38,525 nt of DNA. Origin: Verrucomicrobiota bacterium. Lineage in GTDB: Bacteria > Verrucomicrobiota > Verrucomicrobiia > Limisphaerales > SIBE01. This document shows, piece after piece, positions 9,740-17,721 of this stretch (positions are counted from its first letter, which is position 1; each line of letters begins with the position of its first letter). The notes under the pieces are model-generated. The model ran no database searches. It saw only the letters and a program-made list of their open reading frames with translations, and was not told the origin of the DNA. Both the position numbers and the translations under genes were made by a program. The DNA lies in assembly GCA_016871515.1 (NCBI GenBank), contig VHDE01000049.1, positions 1 to 38,525 on the forward strand, written 5' to 3'.

Positions 9740-10675
9740 ATGCCTTCCTTGGTTTTGGCGTTAAATCCTTCGATCGACGCCGAATGGCGCGTGGCCGACG
9801 TTCAATGGCAAGAGAAGAACATTGTGCAAACTGAACGCCGTTGGGCAGGTGGAAAAGGTGTCAATGTCGCCCGATGGCTCAAGCACTTGGGCGACCGTCC
9901 GCAGTTACTGATCCCTTTAGGAGGAAGTACGGGGAATGAGTTGGCCAAGCAGTTGCGCGACGAGCGAATCAAGTCCCACATCGTTCACTTGCGTGAAGCC
10001 ACACGAGTCAACGTCATCGTTACCACCAAGCAAGGCCGGCAATTACGTTTCAATCCCGTCGGTCCCAAACTTTCCACGGACGAATGGCGCGGCATCTTTG
10101 AGGGGGTGCGGACCCAACTCGCTTCGGCAAATTGCCTGATTGTTTCCGGCAGCCTCCCTCGCGCGGCGCCGGTCGCGACCTACGCTCGATTAATTCGGGC
10201 CGCTCATGCAACTGACCGAAGAACCTTTCTTGACTGCGACGGAGCGGCCTTTGGCGCGGCGATTCGCGCGAAACCATTTCTCGTGAAACCGAACGAGCAC
10301 GAACTCGCTCAATGGTACGGCCGCGCGTTGAATTCCGAGCGCGCCCTTCTTCAAGCGGCGCGCGCACTGTCCAAGCAAATTCACAGTTGGGTGCTGGTTT
10401 CGCGTGCGAGCAAAGGGGCCTGCCTAATCAACGAACTGGAAGGAGCTGCTTTTGCGGCGCGACCGCCCTCCGTCGAAGCGGCCAACACGGTTGGCGCGGG
10501 CGACGCGATGCTTGCCGCAGCCGCTTGGCAATTCATCCAAGGCGCCCCGCCCCGCGACTGGCTTCGCTGGGCTGTCGCAACCGGAACCGCCGCAACGTTA
10601 AACCAAGCCGGAGAATTGGCAAAAATCGGCGCGATCCGAGATATGGCCTGGAGAATAGCGGTCCGCGAGATTTAG
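9740..10675 (+). CDS. PfkB-family sugar kinase, 1-phosphofructokinase / tagatose-6-phosphate kinase type
   Basis: The 311-residue product matches the usual PfkB length. The N-terminal ALNPSID is typical of the FruK/LacC branch. The sugar-binding GGKGVN motif is at residues 37-42, and the ATP-site signature NTVGAGDA near the C-terminus carries the catalytic base D255. VSGSLP and KPNEHEL, also characteristic, lie in between. Such enzymes phosphorylate a sugar phosphate with ATP, giving for example fructose 1,6-bisphosphate from fructose 1-phosphate. No PTS or other sugar genes are nearby, so the substrate cannot be settled. The ATG lies 9 bases after the protease stop codon, suggesting co-transcription without an obvious functional link. 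No strong Shine-Dalgarno sequence is visible. Confidence 0.88.
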   Translation: MPSLVLALNPSIDAEWRVADVQWQEKNIVQTERRWAGGKGVNVARWLKHLGDRPQLLIPLGGSTGNELAKQLRDERIKSHIVHLREATRVNVIVTTKQGRQLRFNPVGPKLSTDEWRGIFEGVRTQLASANCLIVSGSLPRAAPVATYARLIRAAHATDRRTFLDCDGAAFGAAIRAKPFLVKPNEHELAQWYGRALNSERALLQAARALSKQIHSWVLVSRASKGACLINELEGAAFAARPPSVEAANTVGAGDAMLAAAAWQFIQGAPPRDWLRWAVATGTAATLNQAGELAKIGAIRDMAWRIAVREI

Positions 10676-10758
10676 AGAAACCGCCCAGGACCGAGGATCG
10701 CGATCTCGCCTTTAGCGCCTCCATATTTCCATGCGGGTAGGGCAAACCTGCTGGTTAG

Positions 10759-10788
10759 CCGGAAGCGCGGCACTTCTCCGCTTTCCGG
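10759..10788. repeat. Palindrome in the gap before uvrA
   Basis: In the 255-base gap between the kinase and uvrA there is an inverted pair, CCGGAAGCG and CGCTTTCCGG, with one unpaired base and an 11-base loop. It has no T-run after it, so it is not a convincing terminator, and it may be a single copy of a dispersed palindrome. No gene is supported in the rest of the gap. Confidence 0.5.
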
Positions 10789-10930
10789 AAATCTGTTTCG
10801 AGAGACGCTATAAATTCTTCGCGACCTTTGCGGACTTCTGTTCCGGCTGTTCCAGCGCGAAACCGATGCGGGTCTTTTCATCTTCGTCACTGTCGATTAC
10901 GTTAACCAGCTGAACAAAAGCAAACGCGAT

Positions 10931-13894
10931 ATGGCGAAGGAATTCATCAAGATCGGCGGAGCGCGGCAGCACAATCTGAAGAACCTGACGCTGAGCATTC
11001 CGCGCGACAAACTGGTCGTCGTGACCGGGCTCAGCGGTTCGGGCAAATCGTCGCTCGCCTTCGACACGATTTACGCCGAGGGGCAGCGCAAGTACGTCGA
11101 GTCGCTCTCCGCTTACGCCCGCCAATTCCTCGATCAGATGCAAAAGCCGGACGTTGATGTTATTGAGGGGCTTTCGCCCGCCATTGCCATCGAACAGCGC
11201 AGTTCGGGCAGCAATCCACGTTCGATCATCGCGACAACGACCGAGATCTATGATTATCTTCGGTTGCTTTTTGCCAATATTGGCCAGCCGCATTGCCCCG
11301 TCAGCGGCGAGCCGATTACCCACCAAACAACCAGCGAAATCGTTGACAAGATATTGGCCCTGCCAGCCAAGACCAAAATCATGGTGCTCGCTCCCGTCGT
11401 TCGCGAACAGAAGGGCGAGTTTCGCGATGTTATCGAGCGCCTGGCTCGCGAAGGATTCGTCCGGGCTCGGGTCGACGGACAACTCATGGAACTGGCGAGC
11501 AACGTCCGCATCAAGCTCGATCCAAAGCAGAAACATACCATCGACGTCGTGGTCGACCGGCTGGTGATCGACGAAAAAGTTCGTGTGCGCCTCAGCGATT
11601 CGGTCGAGACCGCCTTGAAATCTGGAGAAGGCACGTTGCTCCTCTTGCAGCAAGCACCCAATTCGGAAGCATCCGGAGTGTGGACCGAGACCTTGCACTC
11701 GAACCGCATGTACAGTCTCGCCACGGGTTTGAGTTTCGACACCTTAACGCCCAAACATTTTTCGTTCAATTCTCCTTTCGGCGCCTGCCCGGTTTGTCAT
11801 GGTCTCGGCCAGAAAATGGTTTTCGACGAAAGTTTGGTCGCGCCGAACTCCGAAAGATCTCTCGAAGAAGGCGCCATTCTTCCATGGCGTCGCGGCGGCA
11901 AGCGGATGATTTCCTATTACAAGAGCCTCCTGCGCGGCGTGGCCAAACATTACGAACAGAGCTTGGAGGCGCCATACAAAAAGCTTCCCGAGGATTTCCG
12001 GCGAATTCTGCTGCGCGGGTCCGGCGCCACGGAAATCGAATTGCAGTTTTGGCGCGCTGGCAAGATGAGCAAAGTCAGCCGTCCGTTCGAAGGCGTGATT
12101 CCGAACCTTGAACGCCTTTACCAAGAAAGCGAAAGCGAGTTCACCAAAAACCGGCTCAAGGGCTTCATGAGCCCGCAAGATTGCGATGCCTGCGGAGGCC
12201 GCCGCCTCAAACCTGAAATTCTCGCCGTCACCTTGGGCGATCACGAAGCCCGAGCTGCGTTTAAAATCTCCGAGGCGTCACGCATCACGCGTCACGCATC
12301 ACGCACTTCCGAACTTCCCGGACTCTCCATCATGGACGTCTGCGCCTTATCGGTCGAAAAAGCGGACGCCTTCTTTGGCGAATTCAAGCTCAACGAATTC
12401 AAACAGAAGATCGCCGCCGAAGTCATTCGCGAGATTCGAGCGCGACTCGGCTTTTTGAAGAACGTCGGTCTTGGGTACCTCACCTTGAACCGCGAAAGCG
12501 GCACACTCAGTGGCGGCGAGGCCCAGCGAATACGCCTGGCCACACAGATTGGCGCTGGCTTGGTCGGTGTTTTATACATCCTTGACGAGCCGAGCATTGG
12601 CCTGCATCAGCGCGATAACGAGCGGCTTCTCAAAACGTTGGAAGGCTTGCGTGATTTAGGCAACTCTGTGCTGGTTGTCGAGCATGACGAGGACACAATT
12701 CGGCGCGCTGATTACATCATCGATCTCGGACCTGGCGCTGGCATTCAAGGCGGCGAATTGGTCGCGGCGGGGACGTTGTCCGAGATTTCCCGGAATCGAC
12801 GTTCCTTGACTGCGAAATATTTGTCGGGCGAGCTCTCGATTCCGATTCCGAAGAAGCGGATTAGGCCATCAATTGAGAAAGGCTGGCTGGAAGTGCTGTG
12901 CGCCCAGGAAAACAATTTGCGCAATATCGACGTCCGGATTCCCCTCGGAACGCTTTGCTGTGTTACCGGTGTGAGCGGTTCGGGCAAAAGCACACTGGTC
13001 GATGACATCCTGCGCCGCGCTTTATTCCGTCAATGGCATGGCTCCAAAGAGCGTCCAGGCGCTCACCGTGCTATCAACGGAATCGAAAACCTTGAGAAAG
13101 CGATTGTCATCGATCAAACGCCGATTGGACGGACGCCGCGGAGCAATCCAGCGACATACACCGGTATGTTCAACCATATCCGTGACCTGTTCGCTCGTCT
13201 GCCGTCCGCGAAGATCCGAGGCTACAGCGCCGGGCGGTTCAGTTTCAACGTCAAGGGCGGGCGTTGCGAAAAATGTCAGGGAGATGGGTTGATCAAGATT
13301 GAAATGCACTTCTTGCCTCCGGTTTATGTCACCTGCGAGGCCTGCAATGGCCGGCGCTACAATCGCGAGACCTTGGAGATCACCTACAAAGGCGTGAACA
13401 TCGCCGATGTGTTGGCGATGACCGTAGACGAGGCGGTGAACTTCTTCCGCGCCGTGCCGCAGATTTACGAGCCGTGCCTGACTTTGGCCGAAGTTGGGCT
13501 TGGTTACCTGGGCTTGGGCCAATCAGCCACAACACTCAGCGGTGGCGAGGCGCAACGCGTGAAATTGGCTGCCGAACTGAGCCGCAAATCAACTGGGCGC
13601 ACGCTCTACATTCTCGACGAACCGACCACCGGACTGCATTTTCATGACGTCGCGAAGTTGCTGGAAGTGCTGTTCAAACTTCGTGCGCCCGGCAACACTC
13701 TGCTCGTCATCGAACATAATCTTGACGTGATCAAAACGGCTGATTGGATTATCGATCTTGGACCGGAAGGCGGCGCGGCAGGTGGACGAATTGTTGCGGT
13801 GGGAACACCGGAACAGGTCGCACAAAGTTCCGAAAGTTACACGGGACAATATTTGGCCCGAATTCTCGCGCCAGCCGCATCTGGTCTCTCCTAA
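10931..13894 (+). CDS. uvrA: UvrABC excinuclease subunit A
   Basis: This is the damage-sensing ATPase of nucleotide excision repair, which dimerises and loads UvrB on lesions. At 987 residues it is slightly longer than the usual 940 or so. Both ABC cassettes are complete: Walker A GLSGSGKS (33-40) and GVSGSGKS (680-687), and signatures LSGGEAQR at 526 and 869. Zinc-binding cysteine pairs are present: CPVC near 286 with CDAC at 418, and CEKC at 779 with CEAC at 802. The extra length includes a segment at about 440-463 lying between the first zinc module and the second half of the first ATPase. Residues 449-459 of that segment are encoded by a short tandem DNA repeat (see separate entry). The gene stands alone, with repeats on the downstream side. 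Confidence 0.98.
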   Translation: MAKEFIKIGGARQHNLKNLTLSIPRDKLVVVTGLSGSGKSSLAFDTIYAEGQRKYVESLSAYARQFLDQMQKPDVDVIEGLSPAIAIEQRSSGSNPRSIIATTTEIYDYLRLLFANIGQPHCPVSGEPITHQTTSEIVDKILALPAKTKIMVLAPVVREQKGEFRDVIERLAREGFVRARVDGQLMELASNVRIKLDPKQKHTIDVVVDRLVIDEKVRVRLSDSVETALKSGEGTLLLLQQAPNSEASGVWTETLHSNRMYSLATGLSFDTLTPKHFSFNSPFGACPVCHGLGQKMVFDESLVAPNSERSLEEGAILPWRRGGKRMISYYKSLLRGVAKHYEQSLEAPYKKLPEDFRRILLRGSGATEIELQFWRAGKMSKVSRPFEGVIPNLERLYQESESEFTKNRLKGFMSPQDCDACGGRRLKPEILAVTLGDHEARAAFKISEASRITRHASRTSELPGLSIMDVCALSVEKADAFFGEFKLNEFKQKIAAEVIREIRARLGFLKNVGLGYLTLNRESGTLSGGEAQRIRLATQIGAGLVGVLYILDEPSIGLHQRDNERLLKTLEGLRDLGNSVLVVEHDEDTIRRADYIIDLGPGAGIQGGELVAAGTLSEISRNRRSLTAKYLSGELSIPIPKKRIRPSIEKGWLEVLCAQENNLRNIDVRIPLGTLCCVTGVSGSGKSTLVDDILRRALFRQWHGSKERPGAHRAINGIENLEKAIVIDQTPIGRTPRSNPATYTGMFNHIRDLFARLPSAKIRGYSAGRFSFNVKGGRCEKCQGDGLIKIEMHFLPPVYVTCEACNGRRYNRETLEITYKGVNIADVLAMTVDEAVNFFRAVPQIYEPCLTLAEVGLGYLGLGQSATTLSGGEAQRVKLAAELSRKSTGRTLYILDEPTTGLHFHDVAKLLEVLFKLRAPGNTLLVIEHNLDVIKTADWIIDLGPEGGAAGGRIVAVGTPEQVAQSSESYTGQYLARILAPAASGLS
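12276..12303 (+). repeat. 14-bp tandem repeat, two perfect copies, in frame inside uvrA
   Basis: Two exact copies of CGTCACGCATCACG lie end to end and are translated as part of SRITRHASR. The same CATCACGC/GCGTGATG word makes up the arms of the palindromic element between truB and ribF at 28356-28495, so this looks like a piece of that dispersed family captured within a coding region. The frame is kept through it and the downstream UvrA motifs are intact. Confidence 0.75.
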
Positions 13895-13959
13895 ACCCCA
13901 ATATGCGCTTTGAAAGGATACATAATGGCCGAGCGTGGACGTTACGTAACACTTGATAA

Positions 13960-14072
13960 GGACCAATTCCACTCTAATGCCTTTGGGCATTTCCAAAGGC
14001 GTTTGTCCCGGAGGGACAAGCATTCGCCACACAACCTTAAATTGCAGAAAGGCGTTGGAATGGAATCGGTCC
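13960..14072. repeat. Palindromic repeat element overlapping the start of the TPR gene
   Basis: Outer arms of 24 bp (13960-13983 and 14049-14072) are inverted copies with four mismatches. Between them are a perfect stem GCCTTTGG/CCAAAGGC with a 6-base loop (13979-14000) and a perfect TTGTCCC/GGGACAA stem with a 3-base loop (14003-14019). A further copy of the arm is at 17748-17771, and a second TTGTCCC/GGGACAA stem with a different loop is at 20268-20284. The right arm contains the ATG of the following gene. A separate perfect 10-bp palindrome, GTTACGTAAC, lies just before it at 13941-13950. Confidence 0.85.
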
Positions 14073-16765
14073 CTATTGCTTTGAGCCTGCGCCTGTCGAT
14101 TTCTGTTTGGCTGCTCTGCCTCTTCATTTGCTGCGGTGCGCGCGCTGCCGATCCCCCAGAGGCCGATGCGGCCTTTAACGCCGCCGTCAAGGCCTTTCAA
14201 GACAAGTACTATGAGATCGCCGAGAAACAGTTTGGAGAGTATGTCACGAAGTATCCTCAATCTCCACGCGTGCCTGACGTTGTCCTGCTGCAAGCCCAAT
14301 GCCGCTTCGAGCTTAAGAATCACAACGCTGTTATTGACCTGCTCACGAAACTCAAAGCCAATGCAGGAAAATTGGCCGACCAATACCAATATTGGATCGC
14401 CGAAGCGCAATTCCATCGGCCTGACCTGGCCGCCGCCTCCCAGTCCTACGGCGAGTTGCTCGCAGCCCATCCGGATTCTCCTCTGCGCCTTCAAGCCAGC
14501 TACGGACAAGCCTTTTCGCAGTACAAGCTTGGCAATTTTTCACGCACCGTCGAGCTGCTGAAGGATCCGGCCAGCGCGTTCCAAAGAGCTTCGCAAAACA
14601 ACACGAATGAAGCTTTCGTCATTCGCGGCTATTTGCTGCTCGGCGAGGCGTTGTTCGAGCAAAAGAGCTATCGGACCGTGCAGGAAACATTGAGTGTCCT
14701 AACCAATCGCAATCTTACTGCCGAGGTCGATTGGCAAAGGCAATCGTTAATCGCGCACAGCGCCTTCGCTGACCAACGCGCAGCGGAAGCTTTGACAATT
14801 ACTACCAACCTCATCGCTTTGGCGGTCGCCGCAGACAAACCTGTTCTGCATGCAAGTTCTCTCATCCTTCAAGCGGAAATCCTTCAGCGCATCGAGCCCG
14901 AACAAGCCATTCAGGCTTACGAAAAAATCACTCAAATCAAAGGCGCCGCGCCCAGCCAGAGCCGCCAGGCTTTGCTTCGGGCCGTCGATCTCGAGATCGC
15001 GCGTGATCGCCTCACCAATGCCGTCACGCGATTAGAAAATTTGCTGTCTCAAAATCCACAGGACGCCATCGTCGATCTCATCCGATTGACCTTGGGGGAA
15101 TTGAGATTGAAACAATTCTACGCTCTGATGGATAAATCGTCGCCGCCCTCTGGGCCTGCGACGGCTGCCGCGGCAACCAACCTCCTTCACCAGGCGAAAA
15201 CCAATTTGACTTTCATCATCAACGTTCGGACCAATAGCGAACTCCTCGGAAAAGCATATTTGAATCAAGGCTGGTCTCTCTGGGAGGAAGGGCGATTGAC
15301 AGCAACGCCAGCTAGAATCGGCGAGAGCCGCGCTGCTTTCGAAGCTGCCGTCGCCCGCCTGACTGTTCCGGAAGATCGGGCCGTTGCGCGCTTCAAGCTG
15401 GCGGATTGCCAACTCGAACAAAACGATCCTACGAACGCAATCCTCAATTACGAATTGCTGATCGAAAACCATTCTGACTTGCGCCAAGCCAAGACAAACC
15501 TGTTCAATCTTGCGCTCGACAACCTCCTTCGCGCCAGTGTTAGGATCAATGATCTTGCCCGTGCCCGGGCTGCGCTGCAGCGTAATCTCGACTGGTTTCC
15601 CACCAATCTGCTCAGCCATCAAGGCATGTTGACGTACGGCCAGGCGCTTCTCGATGATAGCCCAGGGGAAGCCCGATCAGCGTTGTCTGATTTTCTCAGG
15701 CGCTTCACAAATTCACCAATCGTCCCGGACGTCCAATTGGCCATTGCGAAAAGTCACGCCTACGAAACCAATTGGGTCTCGGCCATCCAGGAATATGACC
15801 GCTGGATCGGGCGTTACACTAATCATATCTCATTTCCCCACGCAGCATTTGATCAGGCGTGGGTTTATTACCGAAGCGGGGATGAAACGAACGCGTTGAA
15901 GTTATTTACCAATTATGTGGCCCGCTTTCCCACGAACAATTTGGCCCCGTTGGCCCAATATTGGGTGGCCGACTATTTTTATCGTCAGCAAGCGTGGGAT
16001 ACCGCTGAGATAAATTACAAGCTTCTGATTCAGAATACGAATCTGGTTAACTCTGACCTCGGTCATCAATCCCGCCTCATGGCCGGAAAGTCTGCCTTCT
16101 TTCGGTTGGCCTACGACAACGCTCGAGATTACCTGGCGCCATTCGTCTCCACTTTCGGCGACGTAACAAACCCACCGCCCGCAGTCCTGGAAGCGTTTAT
16201 GGTTTTGGGTGATGTCGAACTAAGCACGCTGGTGACGGGCGAGACCAACAGATGGAACAAGTACGGCAACGCAATCACCGTCTTCAGTCGAGTCGCCACG
16301 AAGTGCGGCGTGGGCACGCGGTGGGAGCCGCTGGCCCGCGGGAAAATGGCCGCCTGTCATGTTCAACTTGCAGAGTTTGATCCGTCCCGATTGGATGCCG
16401 CCGCTACAAATTACTACCAAGCCATGATTTCACGGTTTGCGGATGTGACGACGCGAAGCGAAGCTCAGGTGGGCTTTGGCCATGTTCTAGAACTCCAAGC
16501 AAAACTCAAACCGGAACCGGCCCGCCGAGCATTGCTCGAACAAGCACTGGAGCATTATCTCAAGGCATTCTACGCCGAGAACGAGAAACGCCCGGACCCG
16601 TACTGGGTCAAAACGGCCGGCTTAAAAGCGGCTGACCTCGCCGTTCATTTGAATCTCTATGACCAAGCGAAGCGAACCTACACGCGATTGCTCAATCAAT
16701 TGCCCTCGTTGAGTCAAACAATCGAGGCAAAACTTCAAGCCCTCGAAAAGGCCGAGCCTCGTTAG
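14060..16765 (+). CDS. Exported tetratricopeptide-repeat protein, 901 aa
   Basis: The frame is open from 13910, but I chose the ATG at 14060. It is preceded by GAAAGG at a normal distance and is followed directly by a clear signal peptide: hydrophobic LSISVWLLCLFICC, then ARAADPPEAD with a likely cut after ARA. The extra upstream codons are repeat sequence. The mature protein is almost wholly helical TPR-like repeats, beginning AFNAAVKAFQDKYYEIAEKQF, and resembles periplasmic tol-pal-associated YbgF/CpoB-like proteins and other large envelope TPR proteins of the phylum. It probably serves as a protein-binding scaffold in the periplasm or at the outer membrane. No enzymatic motif is visible. 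It ends 14 bases before ispA, so the two may be co-transcribed. The specific partner is unknown. Confidence 0.87.
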   Translation: MESVPIALSLRLSISVWLLCLFICCGARAADPPEADAAFNAAVKAFQDKYYEIAEKQFGEYVTKYPQSPRVPDVVLLQAQCRFELKNHNAVIDLLTKLKANAGKLADQYQYWIAEAQFHRPDLAAASQSYGELLAAHPDSPLRLQASYGQAFSQYKLGNFSRTVELLKDPASAFQRASQNNTNEAFVIRGYLLLGEALFEQKSYRTVQETLSVLTNRNLTAEVDWQRQSLIAHSAFADQRAAEALTITTNLIALAVAADKPVLHASSLILQAEILQRIEPEQAIQAYEKITQIKGAAPSQSRQALLRAVDLEIARDRLTNAVTRLENLLSQNPQDAIVDLIRLTLGELRLKQFYALMDKSSPPSGPATAAAATNLLHQAKTNLTFIINVRTNSELLGKAYLNQGWSLWEEGRLTATPARIGESRAAFEAAVARLTVPEDRAVARFKLADCQLEQNDPTNAILNYELLIENHSDLRQAKTNLFNLALDNLLRASVRINDLARARAALQRNLDWFPTNLLSHQGMLTYGQALLDDSPGEARSALSDFLRRFTNSPIVPDVQLAIAKSHAYETNWVSAIQEYDRWIGRYTNHISFPHAAFDQAWVYYRSGDETNALKLFTNYVARFPTNNLAPLAQYWVADYFYRQQAWDTAEINYKLLIQNTNLVNSDLGHQSRLMAGKSAFFRLAYDNARDYLAPFVSTFGDVTNPPPAVLEAFMVLGDVELSTLVTGETNRWNKYGNAITVFSRVATKCGVGTRWEPLARGKMAACHVQLAEFDPSRLDAAATNYYQAMISRFADVTTRSEAQVGFGHVLELQAKLKPEPARRALLEQALEHYLKAFYAENEKRPDPYWVKTAGLKAADLAVHLNLYDQAKRTYTRLLNQLPSLSQTIEAKLQALEKAEPR

Positions 16766-16779
16766 CCCAGCATTTTCTC

Positions 16780-17721
16780 ATGAACCAGACGAATTCTCCT
16801 AAAAGCCTCGGCATGTCAGTGAAAGCCTCTCCAGGCGATTTTGATCTCGAAAGCTACATGCACGACCGCACTAAAGCCGTCAATCAGGCTTTGGACCATT
16901 TTTTGCCGCGGGCCAACACGAATCCGCCCACCCTTCACGAGGCCATGCGCTATTCGCTGTTCGCGGGAGGAAAGCGTTTGCGTCCGGCCCTTTGTTTGGC
17001 GGCTGCGGAAGCTTGTGCAGGAAGCGTAGACGACGCGATGCCCTTGGCTTGCGCCGTTGAATGTATTCACACTTACTCGCTGATCCACGATGACCTGCCG
17101 GCGATGGATGACGACGATTATCGCCGAGGCAAACTGACGAACCACAAGGTTTTTGGCGAGGGCATCGCCATTCTGGCCGGTGATGCGCTCCTGACCCAGG
17201 CGTTTGAAATCGCCGCTCAGAGCAAAGGATGGACGCGTTATTCCCATCAAAAGATCTTCCGCGAACTCAGCCACGCCGCCGGTTCGCTCCAATTGATCGC
17301 GGGGCAAGTCGCTGATCTCGAAGGCGAGGGTAAAAAGATTCCGGCGAGTGAACTGAAGTATATTCACGAGCGGAAGACTTCTGCGTTACTTTGCTGCGCC
17401 GTTCGCTTGGGCGGCATGAGCGCGAATTGCGCGGCGGCACGGTTAAGAGCGCTGACGGATTTCGGATATAACGTCGGCCTCGCGTTCCAGGTAATCGATG
17501 ACATCCTTGATGTGACGCAAACCAGCGAACATCTCGGAAAGACGGCGGGCAAGGACCAAGCGGCGCGCAAGGCAACTTATCCATCCATCGTCGGGATGAA
17601 ACGCTCGCGCCAAATCGCCAAAGAGCTGACCGGTCGAGCCTTCGCAGCGTTGCGTCCTTTCAAAGGCAAAGCCCTGGCGCTCGAAGCGCTAGCGCACCAC
17701 CTGCTCGAACGAAGCAGATAG
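16780..17721 (+). CDS. ispA: Polyprenyl (farnesyl/geranylgeranyl-type) diphosphate synthase
   Basis: This enzyme condenses isopentenyl diphosphate with allylic diphosphates to make C15-C20 prenyl diphosphates for quinone, carotenoid and cell-wall lipid precursors. The 313 residues fit the short-chain family. Landmarks are GGKRLRPAL, the first Asp-rich motif DDLPAMD starting at D104, and the second, IDDILD, at D240-D241. A lysine/glutamine pair typical of substrate binding (TAGKDQ) also follows. The two-residue insert between the Asp residues of the first motif is typical of bacterial FPP/GGPP synthases. No dxs or xseB neighbour is seen. The 3' end overlaps the convergent minus-strand ATPase frame by 33 bases. 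Confidence 0.93.
   Translation: MNQTNSPKSLGMSVKASPGDFDLESYMHDRTKAVNQALDHFLPRANTNPPTLHEAMRYSLFAGGKRLRPALCLAAAEACAGSVDDAMPLACAVECIHTYSLIHDDLPAMDDDDYRRGKLTNHKVFGEGIAILAGDALLTQAFEIAAQSKGWTRYSHQKIFRELSHAAGSLQLIAGQVADLEGEGKKIPASELKYIHERKTSALLCCAVRLGGMSANCAAARLRALTDFGYNVGLAFQVIDDILDVTQTSEHLGKTAGKDQAARKATYPSIVGMKRSRQIAKELTGRAFAALRPFKGKALALEALAHHLLERSR

Noticed and set aside
13979..14019. Intrinsic terminator after uvrA
   Set aside because: The two stems have no T-run after them and belong to the repeat element, although they could still influence transcript ends.
13910..14059. Upstream start for the TPR protein at 13910
   Set aside because: The added 50 codons are repeat sequence and would bury the signal peptide. 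The ATG at 14060 has a suitable upstream site.
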